From contig NW_004624742.1 of NCBI RefSeq assembly GCF_000247695.1, positions 2,971,052 through 3,035,051 on the forward strand: DNA of 64,000 nucleotides, given 5' to 3'. Shown in pieces: positions 44,961 through 56,704 of this stretch. The position numbers and the translations under genes were made by a program. Source of the stretch: Heterocephalus glaber. Its lineage: Eukaryota > Chordata > Mammalia > Rodentia > Bathyergidae. How positions within the stretch are numbered: position 1 is the stretch's first letter; every line of letters begins with the position of its first letter. The notes below the pieces were generated by a model, which was not told the DNA's origin, did not search any database, and saw only the letters and a program-made list of their open reading frames with translations.

Positions 44961-45144
44961 GTGACACACAAAGGAAGACATCATTTCTTTGTCCTTTCCT
45001 ACAATCTTTCAAGGGAATTTCCTTCCCTTTTGAACCCCACCCCCACCCCAATCCCAAAGCTGGGGAATAATTCCAGGCATTCTGAAGGTACTCAGTAAAA
45101 GTGCTTATCCTTATCTAGGCAAATAAAATATTGAATAGATGAGT

Positions 45145-45412
45145 GGATTTGGTCATTTAACAAATTCTTACTGGGTACCCATTACGTTTCAGAGACTGTG
45201 TCAGGTACCAAAGAAACAGCTGTGAAGAAAACAGACAGGAAGCCACGCTTTCATAGAGCTTCCCTGACAGAGAAGGGAGAGCCAGAACACAGAAATCATC
45301 ACTCACAGTGGAGGTTGGTGGTGAGGCTGTGAAGCAAGCAATGCACAGAGGGAGGGTGAGGAGAAGCTCAGGGGGATGTGGCTCTCGAGAGATGGCCAGG
45401 GACTTCCCAAGA
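45145..45412 (+). repeat. Ancient mammalian repeat, copy 3 (5' part)
   Basis: 'acaaattcttactgggtacc', 'cattacgtttcagagactgt' and 'gctttcatagagcttccctg', then a purine-rich G/A segment, parallel the left parts of the copies at 36920 and 38030. Confidence 0.5.
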
Positions 45413-46339
45413 GCTCCAGCTCACAAAGGCTGAATTTGGGGAGGGCGTTGAGCTAGCTTCCCAGGCTCCTCTCTAAAAAGTTGTCATCTTCCTCCTCACT
45501 CAGCTGGTCCCAGCCATCCAGCAGCCAGTTTCAGGTCAGAAGCCAGATAACAGCTGTGAGGGAAAGCCATGACAAGCTGGGCAATGGAGTGAGATCCAGG
45601 GGCAGCGCTCCAGGTCACCGACCCTGGAAATTAGATCACCTTGGGAAAGACTCTCCACCTTGACTGTGTATGAAAAGCTCTGCATTGTGTTTCCTTGAAT
45701 AGAATTGGACAGAGACCCAGTTTCACATGCTTCAAGATCTTCTCTGTTTGCGTTGTATGAATGACACATTTCTGTCTGGACTAACAGCTGTTAATTTCCT
45801 AGCAACACTCCCCTAATGATTCTTTAATGGAATAGAATGACCCCGGGCAAAGAAACACAAGTTAAAGTTTTATTTAAAAAGGGAAAAATTTTAAAATTCT
45901 TCTCCATGGCTCCCCTCCTATTCAACTTCTGCCATGACCATTTCTGACCAAGCTCAGTATGAGCTCCCTCCCTTCAGCATCTGTGTGAAGTGTCCACAGA
46001 GCTCATACTTACCTGCAGCCACCATGACTATTTTTTGACTTTAGGGAATCATCAGTTTTCCATCTTACATCAACAGTAGTGGAAGAAACCTACAGAAAGT
46101 GATTTAGAATCACACAAGTCCAGGGCACCATGGCCTTATGAAGCTATCTGGTTAAGGGTGGTAAATAAATCGTACCTTGCAGTGCCATCACAGATGACTA
46201 GAGTTGGTTCTATGCAGCAGTGGTCTGTGAAGGAGTCTCAATTGGTTGGGATGAAAAATGGAGAGCGATCGATCAGCAATGTCTGCCACAGACAAGCCAT
46301 AGTAAAAGGCCAGTCCTCTTAGGTATTTACTGTGCCTAA
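45413..46339. other. Unique stretch, nothing recognised
   Basis: No supported feature. Confidence 0.4.
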
Positions 46340-46485
46340 TCTAGGTCCAACTTCTCCTTTAACAAGTGAAGAAATGGATATTCGGAGAGTTGAAATGACT
46401 GAGTCATGGTCATACAGCCAGTGAGAAGCAGAGGTGAATTTGGAATCCTATCCTCTAGATTTCTACTTGAGTATTGTTTCAACAC
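46340..46485 (-). mobile_element. MIR SINE fragment (antisense)
   Basis: 'aagtgaagaaatggatattc', 'ggagagttgaaatgactgag' and 'catacagccagtgagaagca' are the antisense MIR 3' and central blocks. Confidence 0.7.
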
Positions 46486-46489
46486 CAGC

Positions 46490-47198
46490 TCCTTTTTGCA
46501 TCCATCCATCCATCGATAGTCTAGAGAAGGCTGGTTCTAGAGTTTAGCAACCTGGTGAGCTCTGTTTAATGCCTGGCACTTGGCTCGAGGTTATGAGCTG
46601 TTCCCACAGTCCCTCCCCAGTTCCCACTCTCCCTGACCCTCCCAGCAGGGCTGCAGACCTCTGACTACTGTGGACCCAGCAGGCAGAATGGGGTGCTGGC
46701 CACGAGGAAATCTACAGTGGGGCCCAGGGGCCTGGGCTCCTGTTCCTAGGCCTGAAGTTACCTCTTATCCTTGTCATCAAATGATCCTCACTGTTCTTAT
46801 CACTCCAGTTTGGTCAGGCTCCAGCTTGTGGTATGTAGAGAATTTTCTTTATTTGTCTCTCAGAGTAGTATTGATGTAAATTGTATTTATTTCTATTTTA
46901 AAACTTAATCTTCTTAGCTAAACTGATTTATTTGGTGGGAGAAGATATTCACATGTGGATGCGACTAAAAATGTTCTACCAAGAAGTTGACTTCATTTTT
47001 TAAAAAATTAAATAAACACTGGATCAACTGATACAAGACCTGGGAACAAGACCTGGCTTCCTGTTGACCATCTCCTCCTCCAGAGATGCTCTGCCGCCTC
47101 ACTCCATCAAGCCTGTTCTTCCCTTGTGTGTTTTAAGACCTCTTTTGATTTGGAGTAAGAAGAAAATGTATTTGTTTCAACACTTATTAAGAGACTAC
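46490..47198. other. Unique stretch, nothing recognised
   Basis: A short (CATC)n patch at 46500-46515; otherwise nothing nameable. Confidence 0.4.
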
Positions 47199-47390
47199 AT
47201 GCCTGGTGTGGTGGCACATTCCTGTAATCTCAGCACTCTGCGAGGCGGAGTCAGGGAGGTTGCAAGTTGCTCAGCACCAGCAATTTAGTGAAACTGTCTA
47301 AAAATAAGAGCTGGAGATGTAGCTCTCTCAGGCACTGGGCAGAGCACTCAGGATTAAACATGAGTGCAACAGAGCACTGGGAAACACAAC
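47199..47390 (+). mobile_element. B1-ID dimeric SINE
   Basis: The B1 half is 'gcctggtgtggtggcacatt', 'cctgtaatctcagcactctg' and 'cagcaatttagtgaaactgt'. After an A-rich linker the ID half reads 'gagctggagatgtagctctc' and 'aggcactgggcagagcactc'. Diverged; the ID half lacks the GGTACC ending of the young monomers. Confidence 0.75.
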
Positions 47391-47479
47391 TTGTCTTTAC
47401 AAGGTACAAACACAATGAGCCCAAGCAACACAACTGGAGTCCTTGCACTTTCTTGACGATCTATCTCATTTAACCCTCA

Positions 47480-47600
47480 TTCTGAATCTACTCTTCTTGT
47501 GGCCATGGACTGTGTCTCTTATTCTCATAACCCCAGCACCCAGTGCAGTGCCTGGTACACGGGACCTAGGAAGACTCAACTAACTGAATACCCAATTCCT
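47480..47600 (+). mobile_element. L2 3'-end fragment
   Basis: 'tggccatggactgtgtctct', 'tattctcataaccccagcac' and 'ccagtgcagtgcctggtaca' match the sense L2 3' end. Confidence 0.7.
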
Positions 47601-47611
47601 TACAACCACCC

Positions 47612-47710
47612 TCCAAGGTAGGCGTCATTTCCTCCCTTTTACAGATGAAGGGCTAAGGTTGATGGGAGCTGAGAAACCTTTCCCAAGGTTTCATAATGGT
47701 GAGGACTTAG
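47612..47710 (-). mobile_element. MIR SINE fragment (antisense)
   Basis: 'aaggtaggcgtcatttcctc', 'ccttttacagatgaagggct' and 'cccaaggtttcataatggtg' are antisense MIR blocks directly following the L2 fragment. Confidence 0.7.
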
Positions 47711-48244
47711 GTAATTTGTTTTTTAAATGCTTTGCTTTTTCACATCCTCTTTCTGGACTGTTTTCTTATCTTATCTTCAAAGGCACAGGCTGGATGTTCC
47801 CAAGATTCATTAAGCCCTAAATTTTACAACCAATGCTAAAGTTGGTAGTCAAATGTATATACCCATTTCCCCTGGGAGAGTTATTTTTAGTTTAAGCATC
47901 CTTGTATCCTGCAATCACTGTACTGCTGCAATTTGAGGTGAATATTTCATTCTGTAACCCATTCGTACTACTCCTTGATCTGTTTTCTGCACTCAGGGAT
48001 GACCTCTCAGACATCTTTTAAGTTCAGGACTTTCTGTAAAGCCAACCTTATCTTAAGGACTAAATGAGACACATCTCAATTCCAGACACCCAAAATTGTT
48101 TTTTCTGTTTTCTCTCAAGGACAGCAGCAGGCCTTGGATGGTACAGGGCAACCCTCAAATCATCTCTTGCCTTTAGACTGAGAAAATGTTTCTTAGAAAT
48201 AATAATTCTTGATTTAGAGGAAAAACATAAACTTTAAAATGTTG
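47711..48244. other. Unique stretch, nothing recognised
   Basis: No supported feature. Confidence 0.4.
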
Positions 48245-48826
48245 TGGGATCATACAAAAGCCAATTATATTTCAATATGCTAACAATGAAAAACCAAAAA
48301 ATGAAAGTAAGAAACAATTCAATTTATCATACTATCAAAAAGGGGAAAATGTTTAGAAGTAAATTTAACAAAAGAAGTGAAAGTTACACACTGAAAACTA
48401 CAAAATACTATTGAAACAAATGAAAGCTCTATATGCATACAAAAATATCGTGTTTGTGGATTGAATAACTTAATATTGTTACAATGGCCACACTCTTCCT
48501 ATCTAACAAAATTCTCATCAAAATATGAGCGAAATTTTTTTCAGCAATTGACCATCTGATACTAAAATTCCTATAGAAATGCAAGAAATTCAGAGAATCC
48601 AAAACTGTCTTGAAAAGGAACAAGTTCATAGGACTCACATGTCCCAATTTCAAAACTTATACCAAAACTACAGTAATCAAAACAGTGTGTTACTTGTATA
48701 AGGACAGAAATACAGATCAAGGGACTAGAATTGAGAGTATAGACATAAACCTTTACATATATGGTTAATTGATTTTTTTTTTCAAGGATGCCAAAACAGT
48801 TCAGCAAGGGAAAGAATCATGTTTTT

Positions 48827-48944
48827 AAAACACATGGGGCTAAGGGGCCAGGGATTTAGCTCAGTGGTTCTGGCACCTACCATGCAAGCACAAGGTCCCA
48901 AGTTCAATCCCTGGTACCAAAAAAAAAACAAAACACATGGGGCT
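48827..48944 (+). mobile_element. ID-type SINE in L1, perfect target duplication
   Basis: GGGCCAGGGATTTAGCTCAG at 48846 onward, 'agttcaatccctggtacc', A-tail. Perfect 15-bp flanks AAAACACATGGGGCT at 48827-48841 and 48930-48944. Confidence 0.96.
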
Positions 48945-48965
48945 GGGTCAAGTGAATATCCATAT

Positions 48966-49135
48966 GCAAAAGAATGTGCCATGTGTGGCGGCACGCTTCT
49001 GTAATAATCCCAGCACTTGGTAGGCTGAGGCAGGAGGGTCAAAAGTTGGAGCCTGGCCTAGGGTATATGGTGAGTTCCAAGCCAGCCTGAACTAATAGTG
49101 AGACTGTCTCAAAAATCAAAAACAGCAAAAGAGGA
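48966..49135 (+). mobile_element. B1 SINE in L1
   Basis: 'atgtgtggcggcacgcttct', 'gtaataatcccagcacttgg', 'taggctgaggcaggagggtc' and 'gagactgtctc' plus A-rich end. Flanks GCAAAAGAATG (48966-48976) and GCAAAAGAGGA (49125-49135) are its degraded duplication. Confidence 0.88.
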
Positions 49136-49264
49136 GGACTGATTTTGGATTCTTTCCTCAGACCATGTGCAAAGTAATAATAATAACAATAACTTGAAAT
49201 GCATCAAAAAGCTATACATAAGAGTTAACACTGCCAAGCTTGTAGAAGAAAACAGATGTTTAAA

Positions 49265-50425
49265 ATGGGTCTGTCTGTGCAGGAGCTTGATTACAGTTGA
49301 GTAAGGATCACAGCACAATAATTATAGACTGAGGGACATAGGAAGGCAGTGGTTTTGAAGTGAGAGTTTTAATGTTGGGAAGGAAACAGTCCCAGCTGTC
49401 AATTGGTGAGAAGTTGCATGGTCATGTGTTCATGTAAATGGCTTGAGGGGAAGTTCCTGAACCATGCCCAGTGGATTCTGGACTGTGAAGTTGTCTTAAA
49501 TTTGCAGGAAGCTGTGAGAGTGGAAATGCTTTCTCTTCTCACCTTCTCGTAAACTTATGACATCACCTCTAAAGCAAGGTTTAGTGGAAGCAGCTCTCTA
49601 GGAGCCAATCACCCACAATTCAGAAACAGAGCTTGCTATACTTCTTGCTGAGCCAGGAAGACATGCATGCTCTCCGTCACTGAGAAAGAGCAGGGACAGA
49701 TTGTGCAGTCTCCGTGTAGCAGGAGGATGAGGGTTTCTATGGCTGTCAGCAGGCTATGTCACTCTGCAGCCTGAGCATGGGCCTAAGGCACCAGCTGAGG
49801 GATGAAGGTCCCTGTGATGAGGTTACCACAATGACTCCTATGCAGGAAGTGTGTCCTCGAAGTGGACAATAGCTCGGTCTCACTGTCCCATTGGGCAGAA
49901 TCTCTCAGTAACACCAGAAAGAAAATCATGGCCAGGCTGGCCTCCTGCCATGCTCCGGGGCACCTGGAGCTTTCAGCAGGTACATACACTGCTTGACAGA
50001 ACCACCAGCATCTAGGGAGATCCCGCCAGTCTCCCCCACCCCAGGGCCACCTGAGGTCAAGGCCCCACTATGGTGCCTCAGATGCACTTACAGCAGTTTC
50101 TTCTCATCAGATTCTGACTGCACCCAGCAGGCAGGCAGGGGCGGAGGCTGCAAAATTCTTCCGTCTGGCAGAAAAGGAACCAGAGGCCCAAAGCCAGGTC
50201 AGCAAAGAGAAAGAGCTGGGAGTGATCGCCACATCTTGTCATAGTTCTGGGCTCTCTTCTGGGGTAGAAATCTTCCCTACGCAATTATCCTTAAGATAAC
50301 CATGGCAAAATGGTTGTCAGCCTACAGCTCCACCAAAATGTTCAGACACTAGAAACTGCTCGTTTTAATTGAGAATGTGTCTCATTTGTAAACCACATGG
50401 CCTTGCTTTTCACCAATTAAAAATA
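49265..50425. other. Unique stretch, nothing firmly recognised
   Basis: About 1.2 kb. A minus-strand frame at 49783-49989 begins with a short hydrophobic run (AMIFFLVLLRDSAQ-like). It is not preceded by anything diagnostic and is probably chance. Confidence 0.35.
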
Positions 50426-50560
50426 AAGACCCAATCAAAAAATGGGCAAGAAAAATTATCAGACACTTCACAGAAGAAGAGGTGTGAGTGGCCAATAAAT
50501 ACACGAAGAAATGCTCAATTGCTGGCCATTCGAGAAATGTAAATTTAAAAAAGAACAACA

Positions 50561-50645
50561 GGCCGGGGCTTTAGCTCAGAGGTTCCGTCGCTTGCGCTTG
50601 CCTTGCAAGCGCAAGGATCCGAGTTCAATCCCTGGTACCAAAAAA
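50561..50645 (+). mobile_element. ID-type SINE in L1, with internal duplication
   Basis: GGCCGGGGCTTTAGCTCAG then 'cgcttgcgcttgccttgcaa', where a CGCTTG unit is doubled relative to the other copies. Ends CCCTGGTACC plus A-tail. L1 sequence resumes at 'accactgagattccatctta'. Confidence 0.92.
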
Positions 50646-50822
50646 AGCCCCAAAAAACAAACCACTGAGATTCCATCTTAGCCCAAAGAGAATGGCCATC
50701 ATCATCAAGAAATCAAATAATTAACGCTAGTGAGGTTTCAGGGAAAAAGGAACACTTCTACATTGTTGGTGAGACTTTAAACTAGTACAACAATTATGGA
50801 AATCTGTATGGAGATTCTTCAA

Positions 50823-50931
50823 AAACTTAAAACCAGGGCTGGGGATTTAGCTCGGTGGTTTCACCGCCTGCTGCACAAGTGCAAGGACCGGAGCTCGATC
50901 CCCGGTACCAAAAAAAAAAAAAGTTAAAATT
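50823..50931 (+). mobile_element. ID-type SINE in L1
   Basis: GGGCTGGGGATTTAGCTCGG, 'gagctcgatccccggtacc', A-tail. Imperfect flanks AAAACTTAAAACCA (50823-50836) and AAAAGTTAAAATTA (50918-50931). Interrupts L1 ORF2 sequence. Confidence 0.92.
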
Positions 50932-51599
50932 AGAAACTCCATTTATCTCAGCTATTCCTCTTCGAAGTTCCTTCCTGAAATAGTAAAAGACATTCTATTA
51001 CAGTGATACATGCATACCCATGTTTATAGCAGGACAATTCATAATAACTAAATCTTACAAGCAGTCCAAATGTCCATCAACAGATGAATGACTAAAAAAA
51101 ATGTGGTACTTGCACACAATGGGTACTACTCTACCATAAAGGAGGATAAACTTGAGTCATTTGTAAGAAAGTGGATGCACCTTGAGACCATAATATTAAG
51201 TGAAATAAATCAGGCACACAAGTTTAAATATTGCATGGTTTCTCTTATATGAGAAACCCAAAGTACAAACAAAGCAAAATAAAAAGATAGATGATAGCAA
51301 ATAGGGAGCTAGAGGTTTCTCAAAGGGGATCAAGAGATAGAGGGAGAGGAGAGAAAGGGGATAAAAAGGGGAATTAGGATACGCTATATACGTGTGCCAA
51401 CTCGACACAAGTACTGTGAACATTATGTACTGCAAACGTGTACAAATGAAAAAGGAAGGGACTCAGGAGGTGGATGGAGGGGAGGAGAAAGGGAAAGGGG
51501 TAGAAAAAGTAATTAAGATGAATTATGTACATGTGCCAATGCTCCACAGGGAATGTAAGCTTTATTTACTACAAACATGTACTAATAAAAAAAAGACCT

Positions 51600-53030
51600 G
51601 AAGAATGCAGGTGGTTGTTTTTTCCATTATGAAAGTAATCATGCTCACTTATAGAAAATGCGCTTAGAGAATGGATTTGCAGGTTTTTGTGCTGCAGAAT
51701 GAGGGAGCCCTTTGGTCCATTCTTGGGGAAGCTGACCTCATCTTCAATGGATGAATGTTCCTGGGGAAGGGAGAGTGTTAAGGTCCCAATGGAGCTGTGT
51801 TTCTAGGAGATGATGGCTCCACTTTCTCCCTGGGGTACAGAACTCAGCTCCCCAAGGGTATGAGGTTCTGCTTGAACAGGTCATTGAATCCTTTCCAAGG
51901 ACTGTCGAACCTTATTGTATAAGAAAAGTGCCGGGATGAGAGTTTCTCAGGCAAACAGGAAAGAAGTTCTCAGAGGCAGCATCAGCTGCCCAGGAGGTAA
52001 TACTGAGGATGGTCTGAGGGGTTTGCGGTCCTAGAAAAGCCCCAACAGTGGGACTGGGAGAGCGAGCACGGGGAGGGGAGCTTTCCTGGCCGCATGGGCT
52101 ATTCCCCCCACCCCCACCCCCGGCCTTGCCCCAGGGTAGCCTTGCCTGCTAGCACCCCCTATTGAAGGTGAGAACCCTCAGCTCTACAGAGGGCTTGTTC
52201 TTCCACACCCTTACCCCACCTCAACACTCCAGGATGCTCATAAAACCCAGCAACCCTGGCCCATGTGGGACACACAGAATCCCAGTTTTTCATCTGGAGG
52301 CCAGACAATTGTTAGTGCATCCTGACCCAGGATATGAGGGGACTAGACAGCAGTCTGGCAAAATGCAGGAAAGGCGTAAGAAAGCCCGCCTACATCTCCC
52401 ATCCCAGGGGCACAGAGAAGAGTGCTGGGCCTAGTCCCTTGAGCCCTTCCACCCCTGACCTCCCTGAAGACAAGGAGGGCTTGGCTCCCACCCTTCTTCC
52501 AACACAGGCTTCGGCACCCTTGCAGATGCCACTCTTCACCAGAAGGTGCCACCCCAGAGAAGGATGAGCCTCGTCACTCAGGACCTACTGACAGGGACTT
52601 TGCCACCTTTCTGGTTCCCTAAATCAGCAGAAACTTGCAGCACTCAAAACTGGATTTTGGAACCCAGGTACCTGCAGTGGAAGATGCTTACCAGTGTAAA
52701 GGATGACTCCTGGTGACAGTGGAGCACATGAGTTGAGAGGGTGCAGCTGCTGGGGGTGGGGTGGGGCTCCTGTCCTCTGGAGGTGAGCGCAGGGTGCATG
52801 TCCTCCAGTCCCTCTTTCTGGGGGGCCTAAATGGGATTGAATGACTTTTGTTTGGCCCTCTGGACATGACCAAAGCAAGTAGTTTCTTATTATTTTTTTC
52901 ACAGTTCACAGTAAACCTGGATTCCCACACTCCTGCGAGGCAAGGTGATGGAATGTGATTGAATCTTGACTGGGTATTGTGAAGTTTACATGCATTTTGT
53001 TAATTGAATTCAATCATATACAACCCATGT
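51600..53030. other. Unique, moderately GC-rich stretch
   Basis: A GC-rich patch at 52030-52140 with a CCCCCACCCC motif has too few CpGs for a clear CpG island. Overlapping short open frames on both strands at 52162-52930 show no domain. Confidence 0.4.
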
Positions 53031-53589
53031 GTGGTAGAAGAATAATAGTTCTCCAGTGTTGTCCAAGTCCTTCCCCCAGAGACTGAATAAATTAGGTTGC
53101 ATGGAAAGGGGGAATTAAGATTACAGATAAAATGAAGGTCACTAGCCAGTCAGACTGGGAGAGGATGAGAATGTAGCTCAGTGGTAGAGCACTAGCCTAG
53201 CATGTGATAGGCCCTGGTTTCAATCTCTAGCACTGAAAAAAATTCAAAAATAAAAAAGATCAAGAGATTATCCTGGATTATCCAGGTGGGACCAGTGTAA
53301 TCACAAGGGTCCGTACAGTGGAAGAAGAAGGCAGAAGAGGAAAAGTCACAGGGATATGATGAGAAGGACTTAACCTACCATTGGTGGTTTTGAAAATGGA
53401 GGAAGGGACCACAAGCCAGGGAATGTTGGCAGCCTCAAGAATCTGGAAAAGGTGAGGAGACAGATTCCCACCCCCAGGCCCTCAAACTTCCAGAAAGGAG
53501 TGCAGCCATGTTGGATTTCTACAAGATTTGTGTTGCTTTAAGTCACTAAGGTTGTTGTAATTTGTTACAGCAGTACTAGGAAACAGATA
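53031..53589 (+). mobile_element. MLT1-type MaLR LTR carrying an ID SINE
   Basis: Left part: 'aattaggttgcatgg', 'attaagattacagataaaat', 'gaaggtcactagccagtcag'. Right part: 'gattatcctggattatccag', 'gtgggaccagtgtaatcaca', 'gccatgttggatttctacaa' and 'gtgttgctttaagtcactaa', ending 'gcagtactaggaaaca'. This is the textbook MLT1 order. The ID at 53157-53258 splits it. Confidence 0.88.
53157..53258 (+). mobile_element. ID-type SINE in MLT1 (older subfamily)
   Basis: 'gagaatgtagctcagtggta', 'gagcactagcctagcatgtg', 'gccctggtttcaatctctag', then A-rich tail. Close to tRNA-Ala wording in the anticodon arm (CTAGCATG), unlike the GGTACC-type copies. Not a functional tRNA: the 3' acceptor strand is missing. 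Confidence 0.88.
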
Positions 53590-54544
53590 TATCATAAAAC
53601 AACAAATCTTTGAGAAACACATACCTGGGCATTGAAAAATGTTTCAGAGTATATAGATTTTTGCTCCAAAGAAGACAACCACTCTTGCTCTATTTTCTAG
53701 GTTTCTTTAGATTTTATATGGAAGAAGAAAGTTTCTGGAGTTCATGGCTGCAAAAAATGACTTGAGGAATCTCGACTAGGTGGAGTATGAGTATGACGAG
53801 GTTTTATTTTCTCCCAGTCACCATCTTTCTTCATTCTGCAGTGATGTCTTAAGTATGTGAAGCCACACTTCTGTCCTGAGGTCCTCCTCAGGCCAACATT
53901 GGTCTGTATCTTAGCCTCCTGTTGGATGGAGTATTTATTACCTCACTTTACCAACTAGCTTATGGCCCCAAACAACTGACATACAGGGACCTTGCTCCTC
54001 TGTCCAGCCATTCCAGCAAGCCTTCTGCCTTCAGAAATCTCTGGGTTTGGGCCCCAAAGCTCATAGGTGCCTCCAAATTCACAGCACACACACCAGGTCC
54101 CCCAAGAATTCTCTCAGTCTCACCATATTCTGCTCACTTGTAGAGCAGCAGTGACTCTCAGCCAGCTGTGGGGAGGAAGTACCCTCTTCCCAGGAAAGCC
54201 ACATTGGCTAAATCTTGCTTTCTCTGTTTTACCTTCCCTAATTCTCAGCTCATGTTATGGAGAGGAGCTGCATGAAAGTCAAGGGAGCCAGCAGAAGCAG
54301 TTCTGAAGCTTCATATTAAGTCATGCTCTGGCCCCTTTTTAAAGTGAGGGATTCTAAACACTCATCAGATGCAGTGTGCCCTTCCATTCCCTTTCAACTT
54401 TCCATCACAGCTCCTTTTCAAAAATATTACCTTTCCATGATGACTTTTCCTAAAGCCTTCTTGTTAGTTTTAACAACCACTCTCACTAGTAAGATGGAGG
54501 ATTTGATATTGTTTCCTGTGAGAAGGTCCACTGGTTTAGGTTTT
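53590..54544. other. Unique stretch, weak L2-like patches
   Basis: The 54400-54480 patch ('cagctccttttcaaaaatat', 'cctaaagccttc') loosely resembles L2. No gene. The open frame 54323-54733 enters the L1 that follows. Confidence 0.4.
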
Positions 54545-56648
54545 AGATTTATAAAGATGGTAGGGGAAAAACTGAAAACATTTCCTCTAAAATCAGAACC
54601 AGGACAAGGGTGTCCACTCTCATCACTCCTCTTTAATATGGTATTTGAAACTTCAGCCAGAGCAATGAGGCAAGAGAAAGAAGTAAAAGGAATATGTACA
54701 GGAAGGCAGAAGTCAAACTATCACTATTTGTAGATGACATGATCTTTTCCATAGAACACCCAGAAAACTCCACCAAAGACTCCTAGCACTAATAAATAAG
54801 TTCAGAGAAGGAGCAGGATTCAAAATAAACACTGAAAAATCAATAGCATTCTGGTACACCAACAATGAATCTACTAAGAAAGAAATTAGAAAAACAATCC
54901 CATTCACACTAGCTTCAAAAATTAAATACTTAGAAATTAACCTAGTCAAAGAAGTAAAGATTTCTGTAATTAAAAATACAGTATCCTAAAAGAGATCAAG
55001 GAGAACATCAGAACATGGAAATAAATCCCTTGATCCTGGATAGGCAGAACCAATATTGTCAAAATGGCCACATTACCAAAATAATATAGAGATTTAATGC
55101 AATGCCAGTCAGTATACCAATAGCATTTTTCACTGTACTAAAAAACATCCTAAAATTTATATGGAACCAGAAGAGACCCAGAATAGCAAAAGCGATCTCG
55201 GGCAACAAGAGCAAAATAGGAGGCATCACAATCCCAGATTTCAAGTTATAGTACAAAGCTATAATAATAAAAACAACATAGTAATGGACAAAAACAGACA
55301 GGCAAATCAATGAATCAGAACTGGCAATGCAGAAACAATGTCAGGAACATTCAACTATCTGGTCTTTGACAAAAGGGTCAAAAACATACGCTGAAGAAAA
55401 GCTAGTCTCTCGCATAAATGGTGCCGGGAAAACTGGTTATCGACATGCAGAAAAACGAATCTAGACCAATATCTCTTGCCCTACAATAAAATAAAATGGA
55501 TCAAAACCTAGACAGAAACACAAAATCTGCTGTTAGATTAAATAGGTAAAACTCTGAAAGATATAGATATAGGCAAGAACTTTCTAAACAGAATCCCAAC
55601 TGCAAAGAAACATCCAGAATCAACAAATTGAATTATATCAAACTAAAATCCTCTGCACAAGCAAAGGAAACAATCAGTAGAGTGAAAAGAAAACCTCCAG
55701 GGTGAGAGAAAAAACATTCCAGCCTCTCCTCAAGCAGAAGACTAATATCTAGAATATATAAAGAACTCAAAACAATGAGACACCCAAAATAAAAGGCTCA
55801 GTCAAAAATAGGCAATGAAATCAATAGACACTTCTCAAAAGAAGTACAAATGGCCAACAGGTATGTGAAAAAATGTTCAGCATCTTTTAAATTAAATCAA
55901 TACTGTGATCCCATCTTACTCCAGAAAGAATGGCTATCATCAAGAAGTAAAACCAAAACAAAACCAATAACAACAAGTGTTGGCAAAGTTGTGGAGAAAA
56001 AAGAATTACCTACATTGTTGGTGGGGGATGTAAACTAGTACAACAAGATGGAAATCAGTACGGTGGTCCCTCAAAAAATGAAAACTAGAAACCATTTGAC
56101 TCATCTACACCTCTTCTGGGCATCTTCCCCAATGAGTTAAAAGCATCATATTTCAGTGATACGTGAATACCCATGTTTATAGTAGAACAACTCATAATAG
56201 CTAAATTTTGGAAGCCCCCTGTATCCATCCTAGATGAATAGATAAAGAAAATGTGCTATATATACGCAATGAAAAACTACTTGGCCACAAAGGAGGATAA
56301 ATAGGAGTCATTTGTAGGAAAATGGATGGATCTTGAGACCATAATGCTAAGTAAAATAAACCAGACATAGAAGGTTAAATATTGCAGGTTTTCTTTTACA
56401 TGAGAGATTCAAAGCATAAATAATCTAAAGAGCAAAATAAAAGACAGATGATAATAAACAGGGAGGTAGACCTTTTTGGAGATGGGAAGGGAATCTAGGG
56501 ATAGAGGTAGAGAGAAGGGAGGGGAAGTAAAAAGGATTAAAATGTGATGTGTACATGTACCAACTTTCTACAATGAATGTATTTATTATGTATGGGAAAC
56601 TGTACTAACCAAAAAGTTTTAAATTAAAAAACAGATTTACAAAAATGG
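54545..56648 (+). mobile_element. L1, 5'-truncated at the RT domain, 2.07 kb
   Basis: Bounded by AGATTTATAAAGATGG (54545-54560) and AGATTTACAAAAATGG (56633-56648), two mismatches. The insert starts inside ORF2 with the reverse-transcriptase wording EKLK.FPLKS....GCPLS.LLFN (54567 onward). After a frameshift it has the catalytic FVDDM box (about 54725-54740, where LINE-1 has F-A-D-D). ORF2 downstream sequence continues with many stops, then a purine tract (56450-56540) and the CTGTACTAAC-like tail. It contains no nested SINE. Confidence 0.95.
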
Positions 56649-56704
56649 AAGAAAGCCCAGTCCAAAAGAAATAGAAACAGAAAAGAACTGAGGAATTTAC
56701 TAAG

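Larger units (their letters stand above)
48245..49264 (+). mobile_element. Old L1 ORF2 fragment carrying two SINEs
   Basis: Sense L1 ORF2 wording: 'cacactgaaaactacaaaat', 'caatggccacactcttccta', 'aaactacagtaatcaaaaca', 'catatgcaaaagaat', then after the SINEs 'tttggattctttcctcagac' and 'gcttgtagaagaaaacag'. The region downstream of the RT domain is represented. Heavily mutated with stops. Confidence 0.88.
50426..51598 (+). mobile_element. L1 3' part with two ID insertions and a doubled 3' UTR end
   Basis: Starts 'aatcaaaaaatgggcaagaa', runs through ORF2 C-terminal wording ('gtggtacttgcacacaatgg', 'gtactactctaccataaagg') and ends 'acatgtactaataaaa'. Short flanks AAAGACC at about 50426 and 51593 may be the target duplication. 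The purine tract plus tail occurs twice, at 51331-51453 and 51461-51594. No intact frame. Confidence 0.85.

Noticed and set aside
48782..49042. Recurrent peptide 'WYQG.N.GPCAC...TTELNPWPL' on antisense frames at 2.4, 31.7 and 48.8 kb
   Set aside because: It is the translation of antisense ID SINEs, not a protein family.
52030..52140. CpG island or promoter
   Set aside because: GC-rich by C-runs but CpG dinucleotides are sparse, and no adjacent exon could be recognised.
53157..53258. tRNA-Ala gene
   Set aside because: The tRNA-like head is an ID SINE: no paired acceptor stem, A-rich tail, and one of more than a dozen copies in the window.
54567..54740. Reverse transcriptase gene
   Set aside because: RT motifs are real but belong to a 5'-truncated L1 with a frameshift before the FVDDM box and many later stops. 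Not a domesticated or functional RT.
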